DNA of 30,111 nt from QYOJ01 sp043806735 (GTDB lineage Bacteria; Bacteroidota; Bacteroidia; Bacteroidales; FEN-979). The notes under the pieces were generated by a model. It was not told the origin of the DNA. It made no database searches and saw only the letters and a list, made by a program, of their open reading frames with translations. The position numbers and the translations under genes are program-made. Each line of letters begins with the position of its first letter. Within the stretch, counting starts at the first letter, position 1. The stretch lies in assembly GCA_043806735.1 (NCBI GenBank), contig JAZDGR010000102.1, positions 1 through 30,111 on the forward strand, written 5' to 3'. Of the stretch, positions 23,648 to 30,111 are shown in pieces.

Positions 23648-23680
23648 AAAGAGCCCGTCATGCCGACGAGCTCTTTTTTT
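23648..23680 (+). terminator. Rho-independent terminator of the ribosomal-eno unit
   Basis: AAAGAGCCCGTC (23648-23659) pairs with GACGAGCTCTTT (23665-23676) with one C-A mismatch and a 5-base loop. The T-run spans 23674-23680. It begins 18 bases after the eno stop and is the only convincing terminator seen after the rpsL promoters. Confidence 0.85.
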
Positions 23681-23738
23681 GTTGAAAATGTGTTGATATC
23701 TATTGGTTTGATGACTGGTTTCTTACTTTTTCGGATCA

Positions 23739-23746
23739 TATATTTG
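23739..23746 (+). promoter_or_regulatory. Probable -7 element of the barrel/SPOR gene
   Basis: TATATTTG matches the TAnnTTTG element exactly. No good TTG lies 19-20 bases upstream (GGTT instead), so the promoter is plausible but not proven. It would start transcription near 23752 and so favours the second ATG (23790) of the gene. Confidence 0.45.
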
Positions 23747-23789
23747 ATGCTGCCAAATGGCATTTTTAAATCGGGAAACTCCTGTTCAA

Positions 23790-24905
23790 ATGACCAGATT
23801 CGTCTGCAAAGTACTGATCTTTTTCTTCATTGTCCTCTGTTCCCAGTATTCTTCTGCTCAATCAAATGCAAAACTTGGCAACCGTTTCGGTGAAAACTGG
23901 TTAATCGGGGCTACGGTCGGACCTACGTTTTTTTCGGGAGATCTAAATATAAACCGGATCTTCCCCTCTTCGGGGGATTGGAAGGCCGCCGGGTCGGTAT
24001 TTTTTGGCCGCCAGATGAACTCGATTTTTACCCTGAGAGGCCAGTTTCTCTTTGGCAAAACTGCCGGGACCAAAGTGACCGGGAGTGACGGAAAACCGGT
24101 CAATCTTCATTTTGATGCAACCCTGCTGGAGGGGAATATAAATACCATGATCAACTTTTCAAATCTGATCGGGGGAGTGAATCCCAACCGCCATCTCTTC
24201 CTATATGGAGTGCTGGGAATAGGGGCGACCGGCTGGAAAACCACCAAAATCAACACCGTCACCAACGAACAGATTCAAATCGACGGCTCAGCATGGAAGA
24301 CGGGGGCTGTCTTCCCGGCAGGAGCAGGTATTTATTACAGCATTGCGAACAAGGTGAACCTTGGGATTGAATGGACTTTCCGGATACTGGCATCGGATTT
24401 TCTGGATGGGACTGCGGGAGGATATAAACTCGATATTTATGATTATCTATCATTTGGAATCACGCTGAATCTGAATAAAGGAAGGGGAAAACCACCTGAT
24501 GTAAAGGAGTATAGAGACGAGGGGCCCATCATTCTGAACCTTCCGAGATGCGAACCCAAACCGATGCCCTCATTCCCGGAGATGAAAACCGAAATGGCAA
24601 AACTGCCCCTACCACCTTCTCTTTCCTCCCCGGCCGAGGACCAGTACGTTTACAAGGTTCAGATATTTGCCTTTAGCCAGAAAATCTACTCACCGGAAAC
24701 CATAAAGCAACGTTACCACATCCCGATGGAAGTCTCCCGTGAGTACAGCGGTGGATTATACAGATATATCGTGGGCTCGACAGAAAACCTTGCTGAAGCG
24801 AGGGAAATTCGCGATCGCATGATCAACGTAGGAATCCACGATGCTTTCATTGTAGCCTACAAGGATAATCAGCGGATGCCGTTCATGCAGGTGCTTCAGA
24901 ACTAA
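23790..24905 (+). CDS. Outer-membrane beta-barrel protein with C-terminal SPOR domain
   Basis: A 371-residue protein from ATG 23790; ATG 23757 would add 11 residues before the signal peptide. The start at 23790 opens with MTRFVCKVLIFFFIVLCSQYSSAQS, a good signal peptide cut after SSAQ. Residues ~25-245 have alternating amphipathic strands with aromatic ends (IGATVGPTFFSGDL, FTLRGQFLFGKTAG, LFLYGVLGIGATGW, VNLGIEWTFRIL, YDYLSFGITLNLN), as in small Bacteroidetes barrels. A proline-rich linker (~250-290) follows. The end is a SPOR domain: YVYKVQIFAFSQKIY, YRYIVGSTENLAEAREI, HDAFIVAYKDNQRMP. SPOR domains bind peptidoglycan, often strands stripped of side peptides, so this protein probably ties the outer membrane to the wall. 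The specific role is unknown. It converges on the TPR gene with four bases between the stops. Confidence 0.75.
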   Translation: MTRFVCKVLIFFFIVLCSQYSSAQSNAKLGNRFGENWLIGATVGPTFFSGDLNINRIFPSSGDWKAAGSVFFGRQMNSIFTLRGQFLFGKTAGTKVTGSDGKPVNLHFDATLLEGNINTMINFSNLIGGVNPNRHLFLYGVLGIGATGWKTTKINTVTNEQIQIDGSAWKTGAVFPAGAGIYYSIANKVNLGIEWTFRILASDFLDGTAGGYKLDIYDYLSFGITLNLNKGRGKPPDVKEYRDEGPIILNLPRCEPKPMPSFPEMKTEMAKLPLPPSLSSPAEDQYVYKVQIFAFSQKIYSPETIKQRYHIPMEVSREYSGGLYRYIVGSTENLAEAREIRDRMINVGIHDAFIVAYKDNQRMPFMQVLQN

Positions 24906-24909
24906 ATTC

Positions 24910-26520
24910 TCATTTACATACCTGCCCGATAAAATTCAAGGATTCGGGATCGTTCAGTCCTGAACGGATGGCTTTCTGGAAATCATTACAGGATTCCAGA
25001 TGGTTCCCAAGAAAGTAGTTGGAGAGGCCCCGATTATAATAAACGGTTTTGAGGATGGAATTATCAGCTACCCCACTGCCCATGTATGCCATGCAATAGT
25101 CAAAATCGGATATTGCACCTTTGTAATCAGACAATTTCAATTTGGAGGCACCCCGGTAAGAGTAAATGGAAGGAATGATGGTGAGATCGGGCTTGAGTTC
25201 AAGGGCTCTGTCCAGATTCAGGATCGCCTCCTGAAAATTTCCGTTTTGATACTTCCACATTCCTTCAAAATATAGCCGGCGGTAATCATCCGTATTTGGC
25301 GTAACAGAGGCGATAGAAGCGGAGGGCAGGGTAGAGGGTCCGGTGAACGTATAGCCCCGGCAGTTTGCCCTGATATTAGCATCCAGGGAAGCATCCTGAA
25401 GCCCCATTTGTACGGCGGTGTTCCAGTCCTGGCAGGCACCCAGGTAATCTTTGATGTTGTATTTGGCAACGCCTCGATTATAGATCGTGGTGAGCCATGC
25501 GGTATAATACTCCTTTTCGGCAGGTTTCAGTGAGATTGCTTTATCGTAATCCTGCATAGCTCCGGAGTAATCCCCAATCTGTTCACGCGCATTCGCACGG
25601 TAAGCATAGGTCATGAAAAACCTGTCGTACGGACAGTACTTTGAGGCTTCTGTCAGGTCAGAGATAGCCTGGACAAAGTTCCCTGCCCTGTAATTATAAA
25701 CCCCTCTTTTAAACCAATCTTCCCCGGTTTTCGGATCAACACTGGCGACCATCGGGTTCACTTCGTCAAACCGGATCAATGCTCTGAAGGTTGCGTAATC
25801 GGCTTCGTAGTAGGAACTTCGGAACAACCTGTCACGATTCTTGTCTTCCAGGTAGGGGATATAGAATTTTTTCTTGTTCATGACCTGAATCAAACGGAAC
25901 CGGGTCAATTTCTGGCCTTTGGATTCGACCGGCCAGACCGCAATGAGGAGGTTGTGGGAACTGATGGTTTTCAGGTCCAGCGTTCGCTGGATATTGTATG
26001 CGATGGTGGAGGTCAGGGTTTTCGGATCATTGTCGACGAGAATTCCGCTGCATAAAGCGTCAACATTGATAATATAAGGGTTGTCCCACTCCATATCATC
26101 AGGCATAATCTCCTTTAGCTTGGAAGCTTTGAAGACAAAATAGTTTAACCCGTCCTGCCAATGCCATAATTCCATCAGGATCGGGAACTCGTACCAGCCT
26201 GTTTTGTATTGGATCGAAAAAACGATGTAAGGTGCATTGTTGACCATGACTTCCCGGATTTCCAGCATTTCGAAATTATCTCTTCCGAGTTCGTAATAGG
26301 TCTTGTTCGATTCATTGTAATTGGCTTCCTTGTACGGGATTCTGTTCTGGGCTGAGATCCATATTCCGTTATCCTGAAGTGCATAACCTATAGCGTATTC
26401 AAGGCTGGACCTGGCATCACTGAAGATCGGGAGATTGGCTACAGTTCTTTCAACGGGCTGAGAAACCAAGCTGTGGGATAGAATGAAACCGGTAATCAGC
26501 ACAAGGATCTTTTTCATCAA
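24910..26520 (-). CDS. Secreted TPR-repeat protein of unknown function
   Basis: A 536-residue protein with a signal peptide (KKILVLITGFILSHSLVSQ). Residues ~25-265 form an unrecognised domain with mixed alpha/beta character (YAIGYALQDNGIWI, FPILMELWHWQDGLNYFVF). From ~275 onward tetratricopeptide repeats are clear: DWFKRGVYNYRAGNFVQAISDLTEA, AYRANAREQIGDYSGAMQDYDKAISLKP, IYNRGVAKYNIKDYLGACQDWNTA, then after a linker FEGMWKYQNGNFQEAILNLDRALELKP, YSYRGASKLKLSDYKGAISDFDYC and YYNRGLSNYFLGNHLESCNDFQKA. These are protein-interaction scaffolds and say little about the task. It follows mtnP by 8 bases on the same strand, so the two are probably cotranscribed. Likely periplasmic. Confidence 0.7.
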   Translation of the reverse strand: MMKKILVLITGFILSHSLVSQPVERTVANLPIFSDARSSLEYAIGYALQDNGIWISAQNRIPYKEANYNESNKTYYELGRDNFEMLEIREVMVNNAPYIVFSIQYKTGWYEFPILMELWHWQDGLNYFVFKASKLKEIMPDDMEWDNPYIINVDALCSGILVDNDPKTLTSTIAYNIQRTLDLKTISSHNLLIAVWPVESKGQKLTRFRLIQVMNKKKFYIPYLEDKNRDRLFRSSYYEADYATFRALIRFDEVNPMVASVDPKTGEDWFKRGVYNYRAGNFVQAISDLTEASKYCPYDRFFMTYAYRANAREQIGDYSGAMQDYDKAISLKPAEKEYYTAWLTTIYNRGVAKYNIKDYLGACQDWNTAVQMGLQDASLDANIRANCRGYTFTGPSTLPSASIASVTPNTDDYRRLYFEGMWKYQNGNFQEAILNLDRALELKPDLTIIPSIYSYRGASKLKLSDYKGAISDFDYCMAYMGSGVADNSILKTVYYNRGLSNYFLGNHLESCNDFQKAIRSGLNDPESLNFIGQVCK

Positions 26521-26528
26521 CTGAGCGA

Positions 26529-27281
26529 TTATTCTTTCGTGGTTTGTATAACGTGAATCAGCAAAGCAGTCACATGTTTTACATTTTCTTCAAAGACTTT
26601 CAGTATTTCCTCCCAGGTAACTGGGGCCTCGTCGGTCTTCCAGCAGTCATAATCCGTCGAAAGCGCTACCGCGGCGTAGGGGATACCTGCCTCATTCGCC
26701 AGGGCAACTTCCGGGGCAAGGGTCATGTTGATCACGTCGGCTCCCAGTAAGCGAAACATCCTTGATTCGGCTCGCGTGGAAAACCGGGGTCCTTCAATGG
26801 TGACAACCGTTCCGCCCGGATGAAAAGACAACCCGAGCTGCTGTGCCCCTTCAATAAGCAGGTTCCGGAGTGGGATACTGAACGGATCCGCCATCGGCGT
26901 ATGTGCCATCTTTCCTTCTTCAAACTGATCGTGGAAGGTGTTGATTCTGTGCCGAGTGAAATCGATGAACTGATCCGGGATCACCAGATCTCCTCGCTTG
27001 ATCTCCTCCCTGAGGCTTCCGCAGGCAGAAGTGGCAAAAAATTGACTGCACCCCAATTCCTTCAGCGCAAAAATATTGGCTCTCGAGTTCACCTGGGATG
27101 GAGGTATTGAGTGGTCTCTCCCGTGCCGTGAACAAATCACGACTTCACAATGCCCTAACCGGCCAACATAAAATGAAGAGCTCGGAGAGCCATAGGGTGT
27201 CGAAACAGTAACTTCTGACTTGTTTTCCAGGATGTTAAGCTTCTCTAACCCCGAGCCTCCAATCAGGCCCACTCTGATCAT
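26529..27281 (-). CDS. mtnP: S-methyl-5'-thioadenosine phosphorylase
   Basis: A 250-residue enzyme that splits 5'-methylthioadenosine with phosphate into adenine and methylthioribose-1-phosphate (methionine and purine salvage). It follows the MTAP family closely: IRVGLIGGSGLEKL, SRHGRDHSIPPSQVNSRAN, SACGSLREEIKRGDLVIPDQFIDFT, VVTIEGPRFSTRAESRMF, and NMTLAPEVALANEAGIPYA followed by STDYDCW, whose Asp residues favour adenine over guanine or hypoxanthine. This separates it from ordinary purine nucleoside phosphorylase. A longer frame to 27326 adds a hydrophobic 15-residue N-terminus; ATG 27281 gives the family start MIRVGLIGGSG. First gene of a two-gene minus-strand unit. TATATTCG just upstream is a one-mismatch -7 element. 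Confidence 0.88.
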   Translation of the reverse strand: MIRVGLIGGSGLEKLNILENKSEVTVSTPYGSPSSSFYVGRLGHCEVVICSRHGRDHSIPPSQVNSRANIFALKELGCSQFFATSACGSLREEIKRGDLVIPDQFIDFTRHRINTFHDQFEEGKMAHTPMADPFSIPLRNLLIEGAQQLGLSFHPGGTVVTIEGPRFSTRAESRMFRLLGADVINMTLAPEVALANEAGIPYAAVALSTDYDCWKTDEAPVTWEEILKVFEENVKHVTALLIHVIQTTKE

Positions 27282-27411
27282 GGAATATTTTTGAAGCGAA
27301 TATAATAGAAATAGAGCCAAAATCACGGGATTTCAGGATTTATTTATAACAAAAAATCGCGAGTTACTAACAAAGATCCGGGCTCATTTTCCGTACTATT
27401 GATTAAATAAG

Positions 27412-27419
27412 TAATTTTG
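27412..27419 (+). promoter_or_regulatory. Probable -7 element of ccmF
   Basis: TAATTTTG matches TAnnTTTG exactly, 22 bases before the ccmF ATG. No clear TTG is found at 19-20 bases upstream. Expected start near 27425. Confidence 0.45.
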
Positions 27420-27441
27420 AAACACATTTAAAAAGATTCCT

Positions 27442-29514
27442 ATGTCTATCAATTATATTGGAGAGCATCTGCTCCCAGGGCAGATGGGCCAGGCTTTTCT
27501 CTGGATCAGTTTTGCATCCGCCCTGATGGCTGCCATCTTCTATCTCCATATCCTTCGTTCCAACCGGGAAATGTCAAAACTTGAGATCAGAAGCTCCAGG
27601 GGGTTTTACTTCTTGCATGTGTTTTCCCTGATCGGGGTTACCGTAATTTTATACTACATCATCTTTCAACATTATTTTGAATACATCTATGTTTGGCAGT
27701 ACTCCTCCCGCGAATTGCCCGTAAAATATATCATCTCCTGCTTCTGGGCAGGGCAGGAAGGAAGCTTTCTCGTGTGGGCGCTTGGGCAGGCTTTGATAGG
27801 GTTAATACTGATACGGGTAGCCCGAAAATGGGAACCGGGTGTGATGTTCTTTGTTTCGCTTTCGCAATTGTTTGTGACCAGCATGATGCTGGGTGTCGAA
27901 GTCGGATCCTGGAAAATCGGCACGAGTCCGTTTACGTTGATCCGGGAAACCGTGGATGATATTGCGGGTACGGTTTTTACCAAGGCAGATTACCTGACCA
28001 CGATCAAAGACGGGAACGGGTTAAATCCATTACTGGAAAATATCTGGATGACCATTCACCCTCCCATCCTGTTTCTCGGGTATGCACTGGCGCTCGTTCC
28101 ATTCAGTTATGCGCTGGCCGCGCTGGTACGAAAGGAATATACTGCCTGGATCCGGATCGCAATTCCCTGGACCCTTCTTTCCCTTTTACTCCTGGGAGCC
28201 GGCATCCTGCTTGGCGGGGCATGGGCATACGTCTCGCTCACATTCGGGGGATTCTGGGCGTGGGATCCGGTTGAAAATTCCTCGCTGGTTCCCTGGATGA
28301 CGCTGGTTGCCAGCCTTCATTTCCTGCTGATCTCACGGAAACAGAATTATGCGCTGCTGACTGCTTTTATCTTTGTCACGCTTTCCTATGTACTTGTTCT
28401 ATATGCCAGTTACCTGACCCGAAGCGGGGTGTTATCCGATACCTCTGCACATTCCTTCGGGGACAATGGAATGGCAGGACAACTGGTGATCTTCCTGCTA
28501 ATGTTCCTGTGCCTTTCCGTCGTTTTTATAGCGATCAGGGCTCGACAATTTCACGAGAAGAAAAAGGAGATCCTCCTCTCCCGCGAATTCTGGATGTTTA
28601 TCGGATCCCTGATCATCGTTCTCTCTGCCTTCCAGATCACCTTTACGACCTCAATCCCGGTCTTCAATGCGATCTTTGGAACAGACATTGCCCCGCCTGC
28701 AAATGCGGTAGGATTTTACAATCGCTGGCAAACACCCTATGCATTGCTCATTGCAGGCCTGATTGCGTTTACCCAGGCGTTGAACTACGAAGCAAACGAC
28801 CTCTACCATTTTCTGAAAAAGATTTTCCTCCCACTGGTGTTGGCGATTGTCCTCACACTCCTGTTCGTTTTCACGGGAATTGTAATCAAGGGTAGTTTCA
28901 TCCTCTTCCTCTTTTTTATCTGGTTTTCGCTCATCGCCAGTCTGAACAACCTTATTTTTAAGACCTCCAGGCCACGGAACATTCCAGCTGTGATAACCCA
29001 CATCGGATTTGTCGTGTTCCTGCTGGGCGCCCTGATCACCTTTTCAAATTCCCGGATCATCTCTTCAAACTCCTCCGGTTTTGACCTGGGTGATACCAAG
29101 TCAAATAAGGAAAACCTTCTTTTGTTTAAAAATGACACGCTCTATATGGGGGGATTTTATGTGATCTTTTCAGGAGATTCCCTGGAGGGAAATACAACCA
29201 CGTATCAGGTTGATTTTCTGAAGCGGGTACAAGGAAAATACAGATGGGAGTTTAGTTTGTTTCCGTCGGTAAACCGGCATCCGAAAATGGGAGAAGTCTA
29301 TAATCCCGACACGAAACATTACCTGATGAAAGATTATTATTCCTACATTGCCTCCGTGGGACGAACCTCTGAATACATCGTGATTAAAACAATCGCAAAC
29401 CCCTATATCAATGTCCTCTGGCTGGGATCCTGTATCATGCTCGTAGGATTCATATGGGCGCTGATCCGCAAACTGCCAACTGCCAATTGCCAATTGCCAA
29501 CTAGTAATACTTGA
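27442..29514 (+). CDS. ccmF: Cytochrome c heme lyase subunit CcmF
   Basis: A 690-residue polytopic inner-membrane protein with about 14 hydrophobic helices, of the heme-handling CcmF/CcsA superfamily. The tryptophan-rich WWD motif reads WAYVSLTFGGFWAWDPVENSSLVPW (~261-285). Two conserved periplasmic His are in TIHPPILFLGYAL and VITHIGFVVFLLGALITF. A large periplasmic domain (~560-660) precedes the last helix, as in CcmF and unlike the shorter CcsA. CcmF with CcmH attaches heme to apocytochromes c. No other ccm gene is in the window. The last 15 or so codons are repeat-derived (LPTANCQLPTSNT after IRK) and not part of the family. The 3' end overlaps the opposing gene by 14 bases. Confidence 0.85.
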   Translation: MSINYIGEHLLPGQMGQAFLWISFASALMAAIFYLHILRSNREMSKLEIRSSRGFYFLHVFSLIGVTVILYYIIFQHYFEYIYVWQYSSRELPVKYIISCFWAGQEGSFLVWALGQALIGLILIRVARKWEPGVMFFVSLSQLFVTSMMLGVEVGSWKIGTSPFTLIRETVDDIAGTVFTKADYLTTIKDGNGLNPLLENIWMTIHPPILFLGYALALVPFSYALAALVRKEYTAWIRIAIPWTLLSLLLLGAGILLGGAWAYVSLTFGGFWAWDPVENSSLVPWMTLVASLHFLLISRKQNYALLTAFIFVTLSYVLVLYASYLTRSGVLSDTSAHSFGDNGMAGQLVIFLLMFLCLSVVFIAIRARQFHEKKKEILLSREFWMFIGSLIIVLSAFQITFTTSIPVFNAIFGTDIAPPANAVGFYNRWQTPYALLIAGLIAFTQALNYEANDLYHFLKKIFLPLVLAIVLTLLFVFTGIVIKGSFILFLFFIWFSLIASLNNLIFKTSRPRNIPAVITHIGFVVFLLGALITFSNSRIISSNSSGFDLGDTKSNKENLLLFKNDTLYMGGFYVIFSGDSLEGNTTTYQVDFLKRVQGKYRWEFSLFPSVNRHPKMGEVYNPDTKHYLMKDYYSYIASVGRTSEYIVIKTIANPYINVLWLGSCIMLVGFIWALIRKLPTANCQLPTSNT
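29473..29500. repeat. Heptad tandem repeat YTGCCAA x4 at the ccmF 3' end
   Basis: Four head-to-tail copies: CTGCCAA, CTGCCAA, TTGCCAA, TTGCCAA. Because seven does not divide by three, the repeat reads as a 7-residue peptide unit LPTANCQ in the ccmF frame. The same type of heptad array (CTGCCAAC/TTGCCAAT) is familiar from ends of genes in Bacteroidetes genomes (recalled, not searched). Confidence 0.75.
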
Positions 29515-30111
29515 TCTCCGAGATTCGGCCAGCCCTGTCGTAATAAGTCCATTTTCCGGTACGGTGTCCGTTCGTGAAATGCCCTTCTAGGTAAACACCC
29601 TTGCTTCCCTCTTTGTAATATTTAACAACGGGTCCGGTATAAGGTTTCCCATGGTAATATTTTACAGGACCTCCGGCTAGCCAGTCCCAGTTCACCGGTT
29701 TGGGGGCTTCCACCTTCTTTGGCTCCTGAACTGTCGAAGTCTTTCCTGCTTGACTCTCAGGTTTTGCAGGTTCTTCGGTAGCAGTTACCTGTTCCTGTTC
29801 TTGTTCCTGTTCAGACACACCAGTCTCACTGCCTAACCGGGTGCCCATCTTATAGATTTCCAGGTTATCCTGTTCCCCATTTTCGGTCCAGTAGGTCCAG
29901 CTACCTTCTTTCAGCCCGTCTTTGTATATTCCCTCCATCTTTTTCTGGCTGTTTGGATAATAATATACCCAAAGTCCTTCTTTCAGGCCATTTTTTACAG
30001 CACCTTCAAATTCAACCTTGCCTCCGGAATAAGAGATGATCTCCCCGGTAAAAGGCTCTTTGTCATTTACCAGGTAGAATAATCCGTCACGATCCTGGAG
30101 CTGATCGAAAT
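29501..30111 (-). CDS. MORN/YwqK-like repeat protein, 5' end beyond window
   Basis: Partial: the frame is open from the stop (TAG at 29503-29501) to the right edge, so the start lies outside; the Met at 29938 is only internal. Visible are repeated units of the YwqK/MORN_2 type: PFTGEIISYSGGKVEFEGAV, NGLKEGLWVYYYPN, then MEGIYKDGLKEGSWTYW, later PYTGPVVKYYKEGSKGVY and LEGHFTNGHRTGKWTYYDRAG. Between the sets is a Glu/Gln/Pro/Lys-rich linker (EQEQEQEQ, AKPESQAGK, EPKKVEAPKP) followed by PVNWDWLAGGPVKYYHGKPY. Such repeats form beta-hairpin arrays; databases often label them YwqK-family antitoxin, but nothing here supports a toxin-antitoxin role. The gene converges on ccmF with a 14-base overlap. 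Confidence 0.7.
   Translation of the reverse strand, partial: FDQLQDRDGLFYLVNDKEPFTGEIISYSGGKVEFEGAVKNGLKEGLWVYYYPNSQKKMEGIYKDGLKEGSWTYWTENGEQDNLEIYKMGTRLGSETGVSEQEQEQEQVTATEEPAKPESQAGKTSTVQEPKKVEAPKPVNWDWLAGGPVKYYHGKPYTGPVVKYYKEGSKGVYLEGHFTNGHRTGKWTYYDRAGRISEIKYY
29788..29811. repeat. Hexanucleotide repeat coding for Glu-Gln linker
   Basis: Four units of CCTGTT (one CTTGTT) on the plus strand, encoding alternating Gln and Glu on the minus strand within the linker of the MORN-like protein. In-frame length changes here would only vary the linker. Confidence 0.65.

Noticed and set aside
23630..23893. Plus-strand frame directly after eno
   Set aside because: It runs through the terminator hairpin and into the barrel/SPOR gene in another frame; the protein lacks any feature.
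29501..30111. Toxin-antitoxin system based on the YwqK-like repeats
   Set aside because: The label antitoxin for such repeats is mostly automatic; there is no toxin gene next to it, only ccmF.

Overview
The window looks like a chromosomal segment of a Bacteroidota (Bacteroidetes) bacterium, probably in or near the Bacteroidales and likely environmental. The evidence is: two promoters of the phylum's TTG-N19-TAnnTTTG type ahead of the ribosomal operon; mostly weak or absent Shine-Dalgarno (SD) sequences; zinc-free (C-minus) forms of S14 and L36; an LruC-domain lipoprotein; and Bacteroidetes-like versions of EF-G, L3 and S17.

Layout. (1) 1-304: intergenic, with a clean terminator for a gene left of the window. 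(2) 305-4005: three accessory envelope-related genes, namely a large LruC-domain lipoprotein, a small secreted protein with a TonB-C-terminal-like end (minus strand) and, divergent from it, a membrane-anchored TylF/MycF-like methyltransferase. (3) 4006-4341: a 336-bp regulatory region with two near-identical promoters and three consecutive potential stem-loops. (4) 4342-23629: one very long collinear str-S10-spc-alpha cluster. Its order is rpsL, rpsG, fusA, rpsJ, rplC, rplD, rplW, rplB, rpsS, rplV, rpsC, rplP, rpmC, rpsQ, rplN, rplX, rplE, rpsN, rpsH, rplF, rplR, rpsE, rpmD, rplO, secY, map, infA, rpmJ, rpsM, rpsK, rpsD, rpoA, rplQ, eno. Genes overlap or lie within a few tens of bases of each other, and a strong terminator follows eno. 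No adk lies between secY and map. (5) 23790-27281: an outer-membrane barrel/SPOR protein converging on a two-gene minus-strand unit, mtnP followed by a secreted TPR protein. (6) 27442-30111: ccmF (cytochrome c heme lyase subunit), converging with a 14-bp overlap on a MORN/YwqK-repeat protein that runs off the right edge.

The central cluster supplies most ribosomal proteins, EF-G, IF1, the SecY translocon channel, methionine aminopeptidase and the RNA polymerase alpha subunit. It joins translation, nascent-chain processing and export, transcription and, through eno, glycolysis in one transcription unit. The flanking genes mostly concern the envelope (lipoprotein, barrel with peptidoglycan-binding SPOR, cytochrome c maturation).

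I see no mobile element, CRISPR array, rRNA, tRNA, phage gene or defence system. The most interesting signals are small: the structured leader between twin promoters before rpsL, long low-complexity tails on L22 and L17 (both tunnel-exit proteins), a heptad repeat forming the 3' end of ccmF, a palindromic element inside the spc cluster, and an unexpectedly perfect SD before rplE. I did not find a convincing wholly new system.
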